DNA from: Apodemus sylvaticus
Taxonomy: Eukaryota; Chordata; Mammalia; Rodentia; Muridae
Assembly (NCBI RefSeq): GCF_947179515.1
Contig: NC_067481.1
Coordinates: 1,277,070-1,341,069 of the forward strand
Length of the DNA stretch: 64,000 nt
Direction of reading: 5' to 3'
The position numbers were made by a program, and so were the translations under genes. This document shows positions 43,601-52,430 of the stretch, piece by piece; within the stretch, counting starts at the first letter, position 1, and every line of letters starts with the position of its first letter. The notes under the pieces were generated by a model that had not been told where the DNA came from, did no database searches, and saw only the letters and a program-made list of their open reading frames with translations.

Positions 43601-46600
43601 CAGCACCCTCCCAGCACCTCCCAGCACCTCCCAGCACCCCCAGCACCTCCCAGCACCTCCCAGCACCTCCCAGCACCTCCCAGCACCCTCCCAGCACCCT
43701 CCCAGCACCTCCCAGCACCTCCCAGCACCCTCCCAGCACCTCCCAGCACCCTCCCAGCACCTCCCAGCACCCTTCTCACCAACCACAGTCACCTTAGAAG
43801 AATACACAGCTTTTAATCTGCTATAGTCAACAGCAGAGACTACTCTACTTATGACTGTGCCACATTCCACTCACCATCACCAGACCTTTGTGTCCAGTAT
43901 TCATGGAACACACGGGCATATGACGTGACATGACCTCCTGCGTAGGGATTAGTCTCTTGGGTGTATATGTATGTACTGATGAACAGGGGACTGCTCTGAA
44001 ATCTAGATTAGAAATCCTACCCACCTAAGGAGGTTTTAAAAACATGCTCCTAGCCGGGTGGTAGTAACATAATGCCTTTAGTCCCAGTACTCAAGAGGCA
44101 GGGGCAGACCCATCTCTGTGAGTTTGAGGCCACCCTGGTCTACAAAGTGAGTTCCAGGACAGCCAGGGCTACACAGAGAAACCCTGTTTTGAAAAATACC
44201 ACCCCCCCCAAAAAAAACACCAAAACCCCCCCAAAAAAACCAAACAAAAAAATAAACCAAATCAAACAAAAATCTAACCCACCATTGTTCTATAAGCCCC
44301 CCTTCCCTTCTCTTCCCCCACCACCATTCCTCCCCTCCTTTCTATTTCTCAGACAGACTCTCACGCTACAGTCTATACTGTGCACCCCAGCCTGTCCTTG
44401 AACTCACAGTGACCCTTCTCCTACATGCTGGAATTACAGCATTTTAATATTACTAATTTTTTTCTTGTTACATTCTAGCCGTTCACACGTTTGGAACTAG
44501 GAGAAGTAAATATTGTTGTGTCTAATGATGGCAAAGGTCCATCCCTTTCCTGTGTGAGAATCAATTGCCCTGAGATCATTTTAAAAGTCAGCTGTGGTTT
44601 CCACACTAATCTGGGGGTACCCCTCACACAGTTTACCAGTTATCCTTAAATTCATATGTGAGTTTCTCTCTTCTATGTTTTCTTTTTCTTTTTTCTTTTC
44701 TTTTTTTTTTGTTTTTTGTTTTTTGTTTTTTTGTTTTCGAGACAGGGTTTCTCTGTAGCCCTGGCTGTCCTGGAGCTCACTCTGTAGACCAGGCTGGCCT
44801 TGAGCTCAGAAATCTGCTTGCCTCTGCTTCCCAGAGTGCTGGGATTAAAGGCGTGTGTCACCACCGCCAGGTTCATGTAGTGTTCTTAACTACTGAGGTA
44901 TCTACCTCCTGGCTTTCTTTTCTGTTTAAAATTTTGATTACATTGTATTTATTTGGGGTGTGTGTATGTGTGTGTGTGTGTGTGTGTCTCATGGTGTTGT
45001 GTGGTGGTCACACAACAGCTTGCAGGAATCAGTTCTTTGTGTCATGTGGGTTCCAATATCAGGCTTGCTGGCAAGTGCCTTCACCTACCATCTTGTCAGC
45101 CCCCATCTCATCTTGTCACAACTGTATCAACAACCGATGTCTTGATGGTTCTGGTCCTGTGAATTATGTAACAAAGCCTGTAACAGACTAATCTTGACTG
45201 ATTTCTAAGCCTTGCCTTTTCCCCAGTGCTGTGCCAGTGTGTCTGGTAGGCCTTGCAGGAGTGTACTAGCGATGCCCACGATGGATCCTGCTTCAGTGAC
45301 CGGTCCCCTAAACGTCAGAGCATTTGCTGTGGGACTTTTCGGGACAGCGTATACTTTCACACCCGATGTGAATATGTGTGTGCTGTGTGTGTGTGTGTAG
45401 TGCACACGCGTGTGTGGAGGGCAAAGAAGGATGTTGGGTGTCCTGCCCCATGGCCCTCTGCTTTATTTCCTGTGAGAAAGGGTCTCTGACTGAACCCGGA
45501 GCAAGACCGGCAGCAGCAAGCCCGAGAAGGACACGTGTTCCCACCCCCAACAGTGCTAAAGTTTCAGATGTGTGCAGTTACACCCAACATTTTATGTGAA
45601 TGCTAGGGATTCAGTTTCAGATTCTCACACTGGTGTAGCAAGTGTTGTTACCCTGAACCCTCTCCCTTGACACAGATGTGCATGTATGTGGTTTTGTTTG
45701 CATTGTTTTGTTTCATTTGAGGCAGTGTCTCTGAGGATGACCTTGAACTCTTGATCTCTTTGCACCTGCTTCCCACAAGCTGTGGTTACAGGCACAGATC
45801 GCCATGCACAGATCGCCATGCACGGCTTACTCTGTTGGACAGCTCTCTCTTCTGTGTTTCAAGTCGCTGTCACTGTCGTAGGTTTTTCCACACTCATGCT
45901 GCTCTGATGTAGAACATATTTCCTGATACATTATTGAGTATTGATTCTGCTCGTAACCATGGCTTTTCCACCAAGCTTCTTTGTTCCTGAACTCCAAAAC
46001 TAGATTATTATGAATATTATGAATTATTATAAGTAATTGCCTAAGCCAAAAGCTTTGGCTCATTCCCACTAGTTCATAACTCATTTATCCCATTTATTCT
46101 ATTAAGTCCTGCCATGTGGTTGGATACCTCTCCTCAGTTTCATACCCGTCTTCCTCCAAGTTGGGGTGAATCAACCCCCTCCCATGTCTGACCCTATCCC
46201 TGACAGAATTCCTGCCTGAGCTCATAGGCCAACAGCTTTATTTATTGATTTTTGATAGGTGAGACTTTCCCAGGGTATACAAGAGATTCTATATCTGCTG
46301 GAGTTTTGATACTCTGTTCTCTTGATAACTGTCTTAATTTAAGCTCAGCAGAGCAAAGCCTAAGTAAGAACTGGTGTGGGGAGCTCTTGTAGAGATGTAT
46401 TTAGGAGCAATAGGAAGAGATCAGTTATGCTGAGCCAGCCCAGGAGTTCCAGGGTTGCAGAGGGACTGTATGAGACAGAGGGGAAGCAGCCTGTGCCCTC
46501 AGCACTGGCTCTGGGGATCCTGGGTACACACCTCCATAGTCTGGGGTTAGTGTTCCTTCTTCTCTGGAGCAGGCTACAAGGCCTAAGGAAGCATCAGCTC

Positions 46601-49600
46601 ATCATACCTGAACTGGAGCCCAGTCCCAAAGAGTGAGGGAGCAGGCTGTCCTCTGCCCCTGGTGCTGCTCTGCTGTCCTCTGCCCCTGGTGCTGCTCTGC
46701 AGCATTGCTGCTTCCTCGGGACCCATATCATGACCCTCAGGGTAGCGTTCTGTGCTGCAGGCACTCCAGGAACATGAGGGTCTGAAGCATGGGTGAGCAC
46801 AAGTGTCTCAGTCAGGGTTTCTATTACTTCATGACCAAGAAGCAGGTTGGGGAGGAAAGGGTTTATTCAGCTTACACTTCCACATTGCTGTTCATCACCA
46901 AAGGAAGTCAGGACTGGAACTCAAGCAGGTCAGGAAGCAGGAGCTGATTCAGAGGCCATGGAGGGATATTACTTACTGGCTTGCTTCCCCTGGCTTGCTC
47001 AGCCTGCTTTCTTATAGAACCCAAGACTACCAGCCCAGGGATGGCACCACCCACAAGGGGCCCTCCCTCCTTGATCACTGATTGAGAAAATGCCTCACAG
47101 CTGGGTCTCATGGGGGCACACAGAGCCAGCCAGGACAACAAGTGAGCTTGTCCTTGCACCTGGTGCAGTGTGCTCACCACACACTGACAACTGTCTGAGC
47201 CTCCATGAGGTTCCTAGAGGTGCCACATCACCAAAGAGAACACAGAATCCTGGGTGCCAGGGACCAGGGTGGGAGCTAAGGTCACTGTGACAGTCACCCA
47301 GTTTGGGATGATGCAGGGGCCAGCATAGGTAAGAACGGCTGTACAGCTGTGTGCCCAGTCTGCTGATAGTTCTTGGAAACACAGCCAAAAGTAGACTCCA
47401 GGCTGTGTATATTTTATCTTAATTTACAGAAAGTTTGGACGGTTCCACAGCTGACCACAACTGACACACTCTTCTCTATAGACACTGTTCTATGCACTCT
47501 GTGTACTGTTCACATTGCTAGATGGCCAAGGAAGAAGCCTGTTGTTCCAGCTTCCATTCACCAGCCCTCCATGTAGCTCTGTTGGAGCTTAACTGGGTCC
47601 AGAGCCTCATTTCTGGGGATGGAGAGACGGTTCAAAGGTTAAGAGCACTTGCTGACCTTGCAGAGGGGACCCACATAGAATGGTTCACAACAGCCTATAA
47701 AGCGAGCTCCAGGGGATCTGACACGCAAGCACACATGGGTGCAGGTGTGTGTGTGTGTGCGCATGCACACATATACATATAATAATACAATTTTTTAAAA
47801 GAAGAACCTTATTCCCTTAAGAATTGAGAAGTCTGACCCGCTCGCTCCCTCATGCTCCACCCCACAGGTGACCTACGGCTCTTTTGACTACACTTCGCTG
47901 CTGTACCTGTCAGATTACTTAGAGGACTTCGGTGGAGGGCGCTTCGTGTTCATGGAGGAAGGGTCCAACAAGACAGTGGAGCCCCGAGCTGGTAGGACAC
48001 AGGCTAGTGGGTTGCCCAGAGTATGGGATACAGGCCTGAGGCAGGTTTTACTCCAAGCGATACTACATTTGGAGAACACTTACTCTACATCTTTTGGGCT
48101 TGGGTCTGAGTTTGTCTAAGTCGACCTGCTGGTCATAACACCCAGAGGTCAGCTTTGTTAACTCAGTTGCCCAGTGTCCCTGCAGGTGACTGGCAGAGCC
48201 AGGCTCCCAGGGGTGTCACCTTAGTGTGCAGGGTCTCACCAGACTCTGCTGCAGGCTCCTGCTCAATACCTTTTTGTCTCCCTGGCTTACACTGTCTTTC
48301 CTTGTGTCTGTCCTCCTCTTCCTCCTACCCACCTCTGTGTTTGAGATAGTCTCACGAGGCTGGCCTTGAACTTCTGACCCTCTGCCAGCACCTACCAAGT
48401 GCTGGGATTGCAGACATGCTCTGCCGCCCCGCCTCTATTTCCTCTTCTCTAGAAGGAAGCCAAAGCTGAAGCCCTGGAGTTCATCTTGCTGACCTTCTTC
48501 TTTAGTGTCCATACTTTAAGATAATGCCTAAGAAACATTCCTTGTGCTTATTTGTGTTGATTTTATGGTGTTTGTATTTACACTTCTTTTTTTGTTGTTT
48601 TTTTGAGACAGGGTTTCTCTGTGTAGCCCTGGCTGTCCTGGAACTCACTCTGTAGACCAGGCTGGCTTCAAACTCAGAAATCTGCCTGCCTCTGCCTCCC
48701 AAGTGCTGGGATTAAAGGCATGTGCCACCACCACCCAGCTGTATTTAGACTTCTGAACTAAAATTGACGTGTGATGTGAGGCTAGTGCAGTGCTCCCTAG
48801 TACATGGGTCTCCAGGTGATTCTCCATCGTTTGTGGAGGAGACCATCTTAACCATGAAGTAGCTGCTGGAGTGTCTGTCACAGATCCACAGACCCTGTCC
48901 ATCTGCTCTGGCTCTGGATGCTGTGTTCTGAGCACTGTGCCCTCTGCTGCAGTGTCTCGGCCACAATAGCCCCATGACCTAGAAAACAGGTGCTGTTAGT
49001 CCCTGTTCTTCATTTTGAACATTGTTTTTGTTGCCAAATTATTTTTTGCTTCATTTCCAAATGAATTTTAGACTCCACTTGTTAATTTCTGCAGAAATTT
49101 TGTTTTGAGTAGCATTGAATCTGTGGAGTAATTAAAGCAAAATACCAAGGTGTTTGGCTGGCCTATTTCCACCTCACACTTCCACCTCCCACTCTACCTC
49201 CCACTCCACCTCCCCACCTTCCACCTCCCACCTCACAGTCTGACACAGCGTGGAGGCAGAGGTACCCGGCTTTCATCCCACCTTTAGTTACCCATGGGTC
49301 CAAGTGAGCAGTGTAAGCTTCTTAGCAAACCAAGCCCCTAAGTTCCTGTTGTGTTAGTGCATCTTGGTAAAGAGTATCACAAGAAGCATGGAAGAGACAA
49401 AGAGGGTGGGAACAAATGGGTTAAAATATCTTTTGCACGTTTCTTTTTTAAAAGGATTCACTGTGTAGCCCTGGCTGGCCTAGAACTCAGAGATCTACCT
49501 GTTTGCCTCCCAAGTTAAAGGGTTAAAGGTGTGGGACACCCAAGCAAAAACCACTTTTTATTTCAGTTCCTACTGCTCCTGAGGAGAAGCCAGCTGCTGT

Positions 49601-51029
49601 TTTTTGTATATATTGTTTGGGTTTTTTCTGCTCTTTTCAAAGTTTTCAGCTTGGTTGTGGTGTGCAGAAGCATTCATGTATATGCATTTTTTTCTGCCTT
49701 GGAGTTTTTTATGGATGTGGATATAAAACCAAAATTTTTCATCCCATTAGGGCAAAGGTTGATCACTGATTCTTAGTCTTTTTTTTTTAAAATCCCAATG
49801 TGATTCTCATCTAAACCTGATAGCATATGATTTCATCCCAAGGTCAGAATCCACTGTTATCCTCCATACTTTGGCTGTGTGTAAGATGTTCAGACATGTT
49901 GGGACCTGTGAGGACCCCACTCTTACTGAATGCTGCCACACAGAAGTACGTCTGTCATTAAGGAGGAACCTGGAGGGCAGACAGCCAAGGGGGCTGAAAT
50001 ACCTGGTTTCTCTGCTCTGCCTTATCTTGGTTGTGTAAGCCCCCCAGCGGAATACGGTGCAAGTTGGATAGACTTTTCTCCCCTTTTGAAGGTTTAGAGG
50101 CAAGTCCCAATAGGAAGGAATGTGGTGGCCCGAAGGGAACCAGCGCTGCGTAGAGCATCTGCGCCGAATGTCAGATGCTGCGCCTTCAGCATCCCCCAGA
50201 AGTTCACAGAGCTGAGTAGCAGAAGCACTTATGGTGAACGTACGTCCAGGCCAGTTAGATGTTTAAACAAGGACACATTCTCTTGGAGTCGAGGTTTGGA
50301 AGGACTCCGCAGACCAGGGTGTCTCACCAGGGGTGGCCCTAAAGCTGCAGGCAGGGGCTGTTTCTGTCTCCACAGGCCGTCTAATTTGACATGCTACTTC
50401 CAATTGCCAGGACATCATTACCATCCTCCATGATGGATTCTTTTATTTTAAAATTTTCATTCCTGTTTCCTGTGTACGGATGGTTTGTCAGCATATATGT
50501 CTGTAAACCACGGTGCCTGTGGAATCAGAAAGGGCGTCAGATTCCATAGAGCTGGAGTCAGAACCATCTGTGAGCCACCTCATGGATGCTGTCAGTCAAA
50601 CGCAGGAGACTCCGGAGGAGCAGCTAGCGTCTGAACCGCTGAACCATCTCTCTAGCCCCTGTGATTATTTCTTTATTTTCCACCTGCCAGACCTGGTAGA
50701 CCACCAGCAAGCCTCTGTCCTTCCTACCACAGAGAATCATCCCTATAGCCAGGAAGACTGAGGTGCCCTGTGTGGCTGCCGCCCCTCTCCCATTACGCAG
50801 CCAGCACTGCTGGTCAGGGTTTCTCCATCTTGTCCAGCACTGCTGTGTTTGTTGCTGTGGCCTAGGGGCTCACCTCTCTCTTCTCTCTCCAGGTCGAGTC
50901 TCATTCTTTACCTCAGGCTCTGAGAACTTGCACCGAGTGGAGAAAGTCCTCTGGGGCACCCGCTACGCCATCACTATCGCTTTCACCTGCAACCCAGACC
51001 ACGGCATCGAGGACCCAGTACTCACGTGA
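26559..51029 (+). CDS. Ogfod3: 2-oxoglutarate and iron-dependent oxygenase domain-containing protein 3, whole coding span
   Basis: Nine coding exons join in frame to 948 nt, 315 aa; the human protein, as I recall it, is 319 aa. Order: a basic N-terminus (MAPQRRGPPRVPEG), a single membrane segment at about 39-57 (WLRIVALGVGLALVTFLLW) giving a probable type II topology, a Cys-containing linker (CTPRKCGRGVTDMVITREEA), then the Fe(II)/2OG dioxygenase domain. Likely metal ligands are H226 and D228 (HVD, in DEYWHAHVDK) and H284 (ENLHRVEKV); R294 in GTRYAITIAF would bind 2-oxoglutarate. Sequons NST (211) and NKT (263) suit a lumenal domain. The substrate is unknown. The ATG at 26559 is the first in the CpG-island exon and matches the human start. 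All introns are GT-AG; intron 7 is 10.9 kb. Confidence 0.96.
27133..27178 (+). repeat. (CA)n-type microsatellite
   Basis: ACACAG hexamer units grade into pure CA. Confidence 0.95.
27988..28205 (+). CDS. Ogfod3: Ogfod3 coding exon 2
   Basis: Residues 25-97: STKKDRLPREAQR, the membrane segment, then ARRGEVLDGRFIEVPCSEDY. The acceptor is atcttcag and the donor GTGCGT. Confidence 0.95.
28245..28440 (+). repeat. SINE B3 with an 11-bp tandem array in its tail
   Basis: Starts ggctggagagatggctcagc just 40 bp after Ogfod3 exon 2. At about 28393-28440 it ends in four copies of tcatgtgtata. Confidence 0.85.
28684..28802 (+). repeat. B3-like SINE fragment
   Basis: catcgagatggcttggctgt, gtgacctgaggtcagtatcc, then gttctccgacctctacacgc. 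Confidence 0.75.
29305..29325 (+). repeat. (CA)n microsatellite
   Basis: About ten CA units in Ogfod3 intron 2. Confidence 0.95.
30008..30200 (-). repeat. SINE B2 with target-site duplication
   Basis: Inverted B2 (cagtacactgtagctgtctt to gagccatctcatcaggcc). Flanks ctgaagttaac (29994) and ctgaagttgac (30203) look like the duplicated site with one change. Confidence 0.92.
30241..30268 (+). repeat. (CCCCA)n tract
   Basis: C-rich pentamer run about 90 bp upstream of the exon 3 acceptor. Confidence 0.9.
30358..30433 (+). CDS. Ogfod3: Ogfod3 coding exon 3
   Basis: Residues 98-122: CTPRKCGRGVTDMVITREEA then EQIR. The acceptor is gtcctccag and the donor GTACCT. Confidence 0.95.
30789..30935 (+). 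repeat. SINE B1 lacking one 29-bp internal unit
   Basis: Starts gccgggcagtggtggcgcat. At about 30862 tttg is followed directly by aggacagccagggctataca, so exactly one 29-bp unit of the B1 internal duplication is missing. Confidence 0.95.
31531..31573 (+). CDS. Ogfod3: Ogfod3 coding exon 4
   Basis: A 43-bp microexon: IAEKGLSLGGSDGG (residues 124-137). The acceptor is cccccacag and the donor GTAAGT. Confidence 0.94.
31610..31792 (-). repeat. SINE B2 with target-site duplication
   Basis: Inverted B2. gttctatcttctt (31587-31599) and gttctattttctt (31793-31805) flank it. Confidence 0.94.
33830..33894 (+). CDS. Ogfod3: Ogfod3 coding exon 5
   Basis: Residues 138-158: ASILDLHSGALSVGKHFVNL then Y. 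The acceptor is ctttttcag and the donor GTGAGA. Confidence 0.95.
34033..34217 (+). repeat. Long polypyrimidine tract (CCTT-rich)
   Basis: About 185 bp of almost pure C/T on the plus strand in Ogfod3 intron 5, with irregular tccc, ttcc and ctct units. Confidence 0.95.
34325..34432 (+). repeat. B1-family SINE, old
   Basis: ggctgggtgtggtagtttat then gtgagaccctgagttcaaaa. Confidence 0.6.
34478..34534 (+). CDS. Ogfod3: Ogfod3 coding exon 6
   Basis: Residues 159-177: YFGDKIQNIFSEEDFQLY. The acceptor is tttcacag and the donor GTAAGA. Confidence 0.95.
34868..35065 (+). repeat. SINE B2/B3
   Basis: Begins agaggctagagtgatagctc, with tctgatgccctcttctggca inside, and ends in an A-rich tail. Confidence 0.88.
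35545..35650 (-). repeat. SINE B2, truncated
   Basis: Inverted: tgagtacactgtatctgtac, then atatggttgctgggaattga. It has a deletion and stops at the linker repeats. Confidence 0.85.
35651..35705 (+). repeat. Short tandem linker between two B2s
   Basis: Three imperfect units of about 17 bp: atcaggccctgctca, atgaggccctgctca, then ctccggccc. Confidence 0.7.
35706..35885 (-). repeat. SINE B2
   Basis: Inverted B2: agatttatttatttattgtt through gagccatctctccagcccc. Confidence 0.95.
36081..36255 (+). repeat. SINE B1 with target-site duplication
   Basis: gccgggcagaggtggcgcac to ccctgtctcgaaaaaac plus A-rich tail. Flanked by gatgtttattcct at 36068-36080 and 36256-36268. Confidence 0.97.
36350..36383 (+). 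repeat. (CA)n microsatellite
   Basis: Interrupted CA array in Ogfod3 intron 6. Confidence 0.95.
36829..36982 (+). CDS. Ogfod3: Ogfod3 coding exon 7 (metal-binding HxD)
   Basis: Residues 178-229, including KVQLTIAEAFGISASLLYLT and NSTEAQTAHDEYWHAHVDK. It carries the probable Fe ligands H226 and D228. The acceptor is ctctgcag and the donor GTAAGC. Confidence 0.96.
37635..37806 (-). repeat. SINE B1 with perfect target-site duplication
   Basis: Inverted B1. cagatttttgttctt occurs at 37620-37634 and 37807-37821. A T run of about 27 forms the tail. Confidence 0.97.
37888..38085 (+). repeat. SINE B4 (ID plus B1-like)
   Basis: cgaggtcctggattccatcc (ID part) then ggctacatgatactgtctca (B1 part). Confidence 0.7.
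39598..39620 (+). repeat. (TA)n tract
   Basis: ATATATATA with one interruption. Confidence 0.85.
39803..40110 (+). repeat. Rodent interspersed repeat, family unassigned
   Basis: Begins tgtcttagttagggttttat, with tgaccaaggcaactcttata and taggatgagggtcttaaagc. I recognise this as a common mouse repeat but cannot name it. Confidence 0.65.
40230..40384 (-). repeat. SINE B1, diverged
   Basis: ctcactgtgtagccttggct to gctgggattaaaggtgtgtg. Confidence 0.92.
40581..40793 (-). repeat. SINE B1 with long T-rich tail
   Basis: A T-rich tail (40581-40658), then gagacagtgtttctctgtgt to gctgggattacaggcgtgaa. Near-identical tataayatcttttt flanks suggest a target-site duplication. Confidence 0.95.
40835..41014 (-). 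repeat. SINE B3
   Basis: gaggcaggaggacaacctgc, tgggtcccaggaattgaact, then gagccacttcccaagcccc. Confidence 0.85.
41105..41308 (-). repeat. SINE B3
   Basis: gtgtgcctggtgccaatgaa, ggtcctctggaagagcagtc, then gagcctcctctccagcc. Confidence 0.88.
41322..41472 (-). repeat. SINE B1
   Basis: gaaacagggtttctctgtgt to ctgtgccacctccacctggc. Confidence 0.9.
41480..41697 (-). repeat. SINE B3
   Basis: gttgtaagctaccccatgtg then agcaagcactcttcaccact. Confidence 0.8.
41835..42060 (-). repeat. Old B1/B4-type fragment
   Basis: A (GTTT)n start, gtgtagtccaggatagcctt, then tctggagtgctgggatcaga. Confidence 0.5.
42208..42280 (+). repeat. SINE B1, 3' fragment
   Basis: ggccagcctggtctacgtag then aggacagccagggctacata. 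Confidence 0.85.
42522..42664 (-). repeat. SINE B1 with perfect target-site duplication
   Basis: Inverted B1. tctccaactactttt flanks it at 42507-42521 and 42665-42679. Confidence 0.95.
42691..43083 (-). repeat. Rodent interspersed repeat X, inverted copy
   Basis: Nearly the reverse complement of 46802-47125 and 52011-52391: tactggctggttttgtgtgt, ttggggaaatgcctccagga, then aataaaccctttcctcccca. It has LTR-like or short-retroposon size; I cannot name the family. Confidence 0.85.
43376..43524 (-). repeat. SINE B3
   Basis: gtgtggaggtcagaggacaa then actcactgggccatctcact. Confidence 0.85.
43541..43773 (+). repeat. 10/11-bp minisatellite (CCCAGCACCT)n
   Basis: About 22 units of cccagcacct mixed with the 11-bp variant cccagcaccct. 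The complementary strand is G-rich. It lies in Ogfod3 intron 7 directly after a B3. Confidence 0.98.
44053..44200 (+). repeat. SINE B1, diverged
   Basis: gccgggtggtagtaacataa to ctacacagagaaaccctgtt, followed by a C/A-rich tail to about 44275. Confidence 0.93.
44345..44440 (-). repeat. B1-family fragment
   Basis: ttctcagacagactctcacg then ctacatgctggaattacagc. Confidence 0.6.
44695..44872 (-). repeat. SINE B1
   Basis: A T/GT-rich tail, then gagacagggtttctctgtag to gctgggattaaaggcgtgtg. Confidence 0.95.
44935..45103 (-). repeat. SINE B3 with (GT)n
   Basis: A GT array at about 44957-44988, then acaacagcttgcaggaatca. Confidence 0.75.
45375..45416 (+). repeat. GT-rich tract
   Basis: Interrupted GT array followed by gcacacgcgtgtgtgg. 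Confidence 0.85.
45690..45830 (-). repeat. Old B1-type fragment with a 14-bp tandem duplication
   Basis: tttgaggcagtgtctctgag onward. gcacagatcgccat is repeated twice at about 45792-45819. Confidence 0.5.
45845..46330. repeat. Probable old endogenous-retrovirus LTR
   Basis: The stretch ggctcattcccactagttca, tcccatttattctattaagt, gccatgtggttggatacctc, then ccaacagctttatttattga resembles a widespread rodent LTR in layout. No coding sequence is present. Ends and orientation are unsure. Confidence 0.45.
46802..47125 (+). repeat. Rodent interspersed repeat X, copy 2
   Basis: gtctcagtcagggtttctat, ccaagaagcaggttggggag, then ccacccacaaggggccctcc. The 3' end is lost after aatgcctcacagctgggtct. Confidence 0.85.
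47616..47800 (+). repeat. SINE B3
   Basis: ggggatggagagacggttca to the A-rich end after a GT stretch. Confidence 0.82.
47868..47991 (+). CDS. Ogfod3: Ogfod3 coding exon 8
   Basis: Residues 230-270: VTYGSFDYTSLLYLSDYLED then FGGGRFVFMEEGSNKTVEPR. The acceptor is ccccacag and the donor GTAGGA. Confidence 0.96.
48340..48433 (-). repeat. B1-family fragment
   Basis: gaggctggccttgaacttct then caagtgctgggattgcagac. Confidence 0.75.
48588..48739 (-). repeat. SINE B1 with target-site duplication
   Basis: tgtatttacacttct (48573-48587) and tgtatttagacttct (48740-48754) flank a near-intact inverted B1. Confidence 0.96.
49168..49243 (+). repeat. CCACCTCCCACT-type low-complexity array
   Basis: Irregular repeats of ccacctcccac. 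Confidence 0.85.
49450..49547 (-). repeat. SINE B1 fragment
   Basis: ttcactgtgtagccctggct then gcctagaactcagagatcta, diverged at its end. Confidence 0.8.
50453..50660 (-). repeat. SINE B2/B3, old
   Basis: ggtgcctgtggaatcagaaa then gaaccatctctctagcccc. Confidence 0.75.
50893..51029 (+). CDS. Ogfod3: Ogfod3 coding exon 9 (C-terminus)
   Basis: Residues 271-315: RVSFFTSGSENLHRVEKVLW then GTRYAITIAFTCNPDHGIED. It carries the distal ligand H284 and the probable 2OG-binding R294. TGA is at 51027-51029. The acceptor is ctctccag. Confidence 0.96.
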
Positions 51030-51850
51030 CCAGCTAGGTTGGGCCCTAAGTTCCTGTCCACAAGCCATTCAGGGCACCCTGGTGTTGTGATACAGCCCTG
51101 TCAGCGAAGGCGCTCCCAGGGGGGCTAAGTGTGTGCTCATCTCTCCCCCTTCAGCCCATTGCTGCGGCTCAGAGTGCCTTATGAATTATCCCGAGTTTCG
51201 ACCTGCTGATGTTTTAATCTTTTCATCTGTGAGTAAATCAAGGAAGGAGCCTGTCGCCTGATAGCTCTGAGTGTGGGCTCGGGGTGCTGCCCATGGTAGC
51301 CGGCATGCTGCGTTCTTCAGGAGGCCTCCCCATGTGGGGAAGAAATACCCATCCGTTTGTGGAGCTGGACATCTTGCCCCAGCCCACATAGCGCACTGAA
51401 GGTGGCCCATTTTAGAACAGAAGGATAATTCTGTGCATTTTAGGGGGAGACTGACATTCTACACCTGAGACCCAGCCTAGGTTCAGTTGCTGTGCTGGGC
51501 CCTGCCTGTCTCCAGCAATATCTCCCTGAAGTACAGGATCCACATAGGTCCCTGCTAAGGAGGGTCCCTCAACATCCCTGCGCCCAGTGCTTGGGACTTC
51601 CTACCCAGTGAGGCACAGTGCGCTTGTCTGCTTCTCATCCTGATACCATCTTCTTCCCATCAGCAACAGGCAGAGGAACTGGAACCAATCTGCCACTGGG
51701 GAGGCCTGGGCCTCAGGGGCAGCTCCAGCTCCGTCAGCCCAGTCTCTGCCAGGTCAAGCATGGGCCACAGTTGCTCCCTGAAGCCAGATCCCCAGGAGAA
51801 GGCTGGCCCCTCCCCCATACACACATTAAAAAAATGGAATCCCAAGATTG
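51030..51850 (+). other. Ogfod3: Probable Ogfod3 3' UTR
   Basis: Downstream of the stop codon. The candidate poly(A) signal ATTAAA is at 51825-51830; a weaker AGTAAA is at 51232. A canonical AATAAA at 52781-52786 would require a longer UTR running through repeat X. I cannot decide among them. Confidence 0.5.
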
Positions 51851-52010
51851 CCCCCCCCACCAGACTCCTCCAGCTATCTTGACATAACCTGGGAAGAGTT
51901 GCCGGGTCATCCCTCTTCTGTCCAGGCAGCGTGGCACATGGTACATGGCCATGTACCCCTGAGGCAGGTGGCCCTGCTGTTGAAATTACCTCCACAGCCT
52001 ATGCACCCTC

Positions 52011-52391
52011 TGTCTTAGTCAGGGTTCCTATTCCTGCACAAACACCATGACCAAGAAGCAAGTTGGGGAGGAAAGGGTTTATTGAGCTTACTTCCACACT
52101 GCTGATCATCACCAAAGGAAGTCAGGACCGGAACTCAAGCAGGTCAAGAAGCAGGAGCTGATGAAGAGGCTGTGGAGGGGTACTGCTTACTGGCTTGCTT
52201 CCCCTGGCTTGCTCAGCTTGCTTTCTTATAGTACCCAAGACTATCAGCCCAGGGATGGCACCACCCACAAGGGGCCCTCCCCCTCCTTGATCACTAATTG
52301 AGAAAATGCCCCACAGCTGGATCTCATGGAGGCATTTCCCCAACTGAAGCTCCTTTCTCTGTGATAACTCCAGCCTGTGTCAAGTTGACAC
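52011..52391 (+). repeat. Rodent interspersed repeat X, copy 3 (most complete)
   Basis: gtcttagtcagggttcctat, then gaggaaagggtttattgagc, through gataactccagcctgtgtca and agttgacac, followed by CA and A runs to about 52420. Confidence 0.88.
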
Positions 52392-52430
52392 ACACACACA
52401 CACACAAAAAAAAAAAACCCCAACAAGTAC

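Noticed and set aside
43541..43773. CRISPR-like array
   Set aside because: Units are directly adjacent with no unique spacers, and the context is a mammalian intron.
43498..43870. Overlapping minus-strand ORFs rich in GAGRCWEVLGG
   Set aside because: All three frames read the 10/11-bp minisatellite; a repeat artefact.
44658..45191. 177-aa plus-strand ORF
   Set aside because: Composed of an inverted B1 ([20 protein letters not shown] pattern) and a GT array; SINE-derived.
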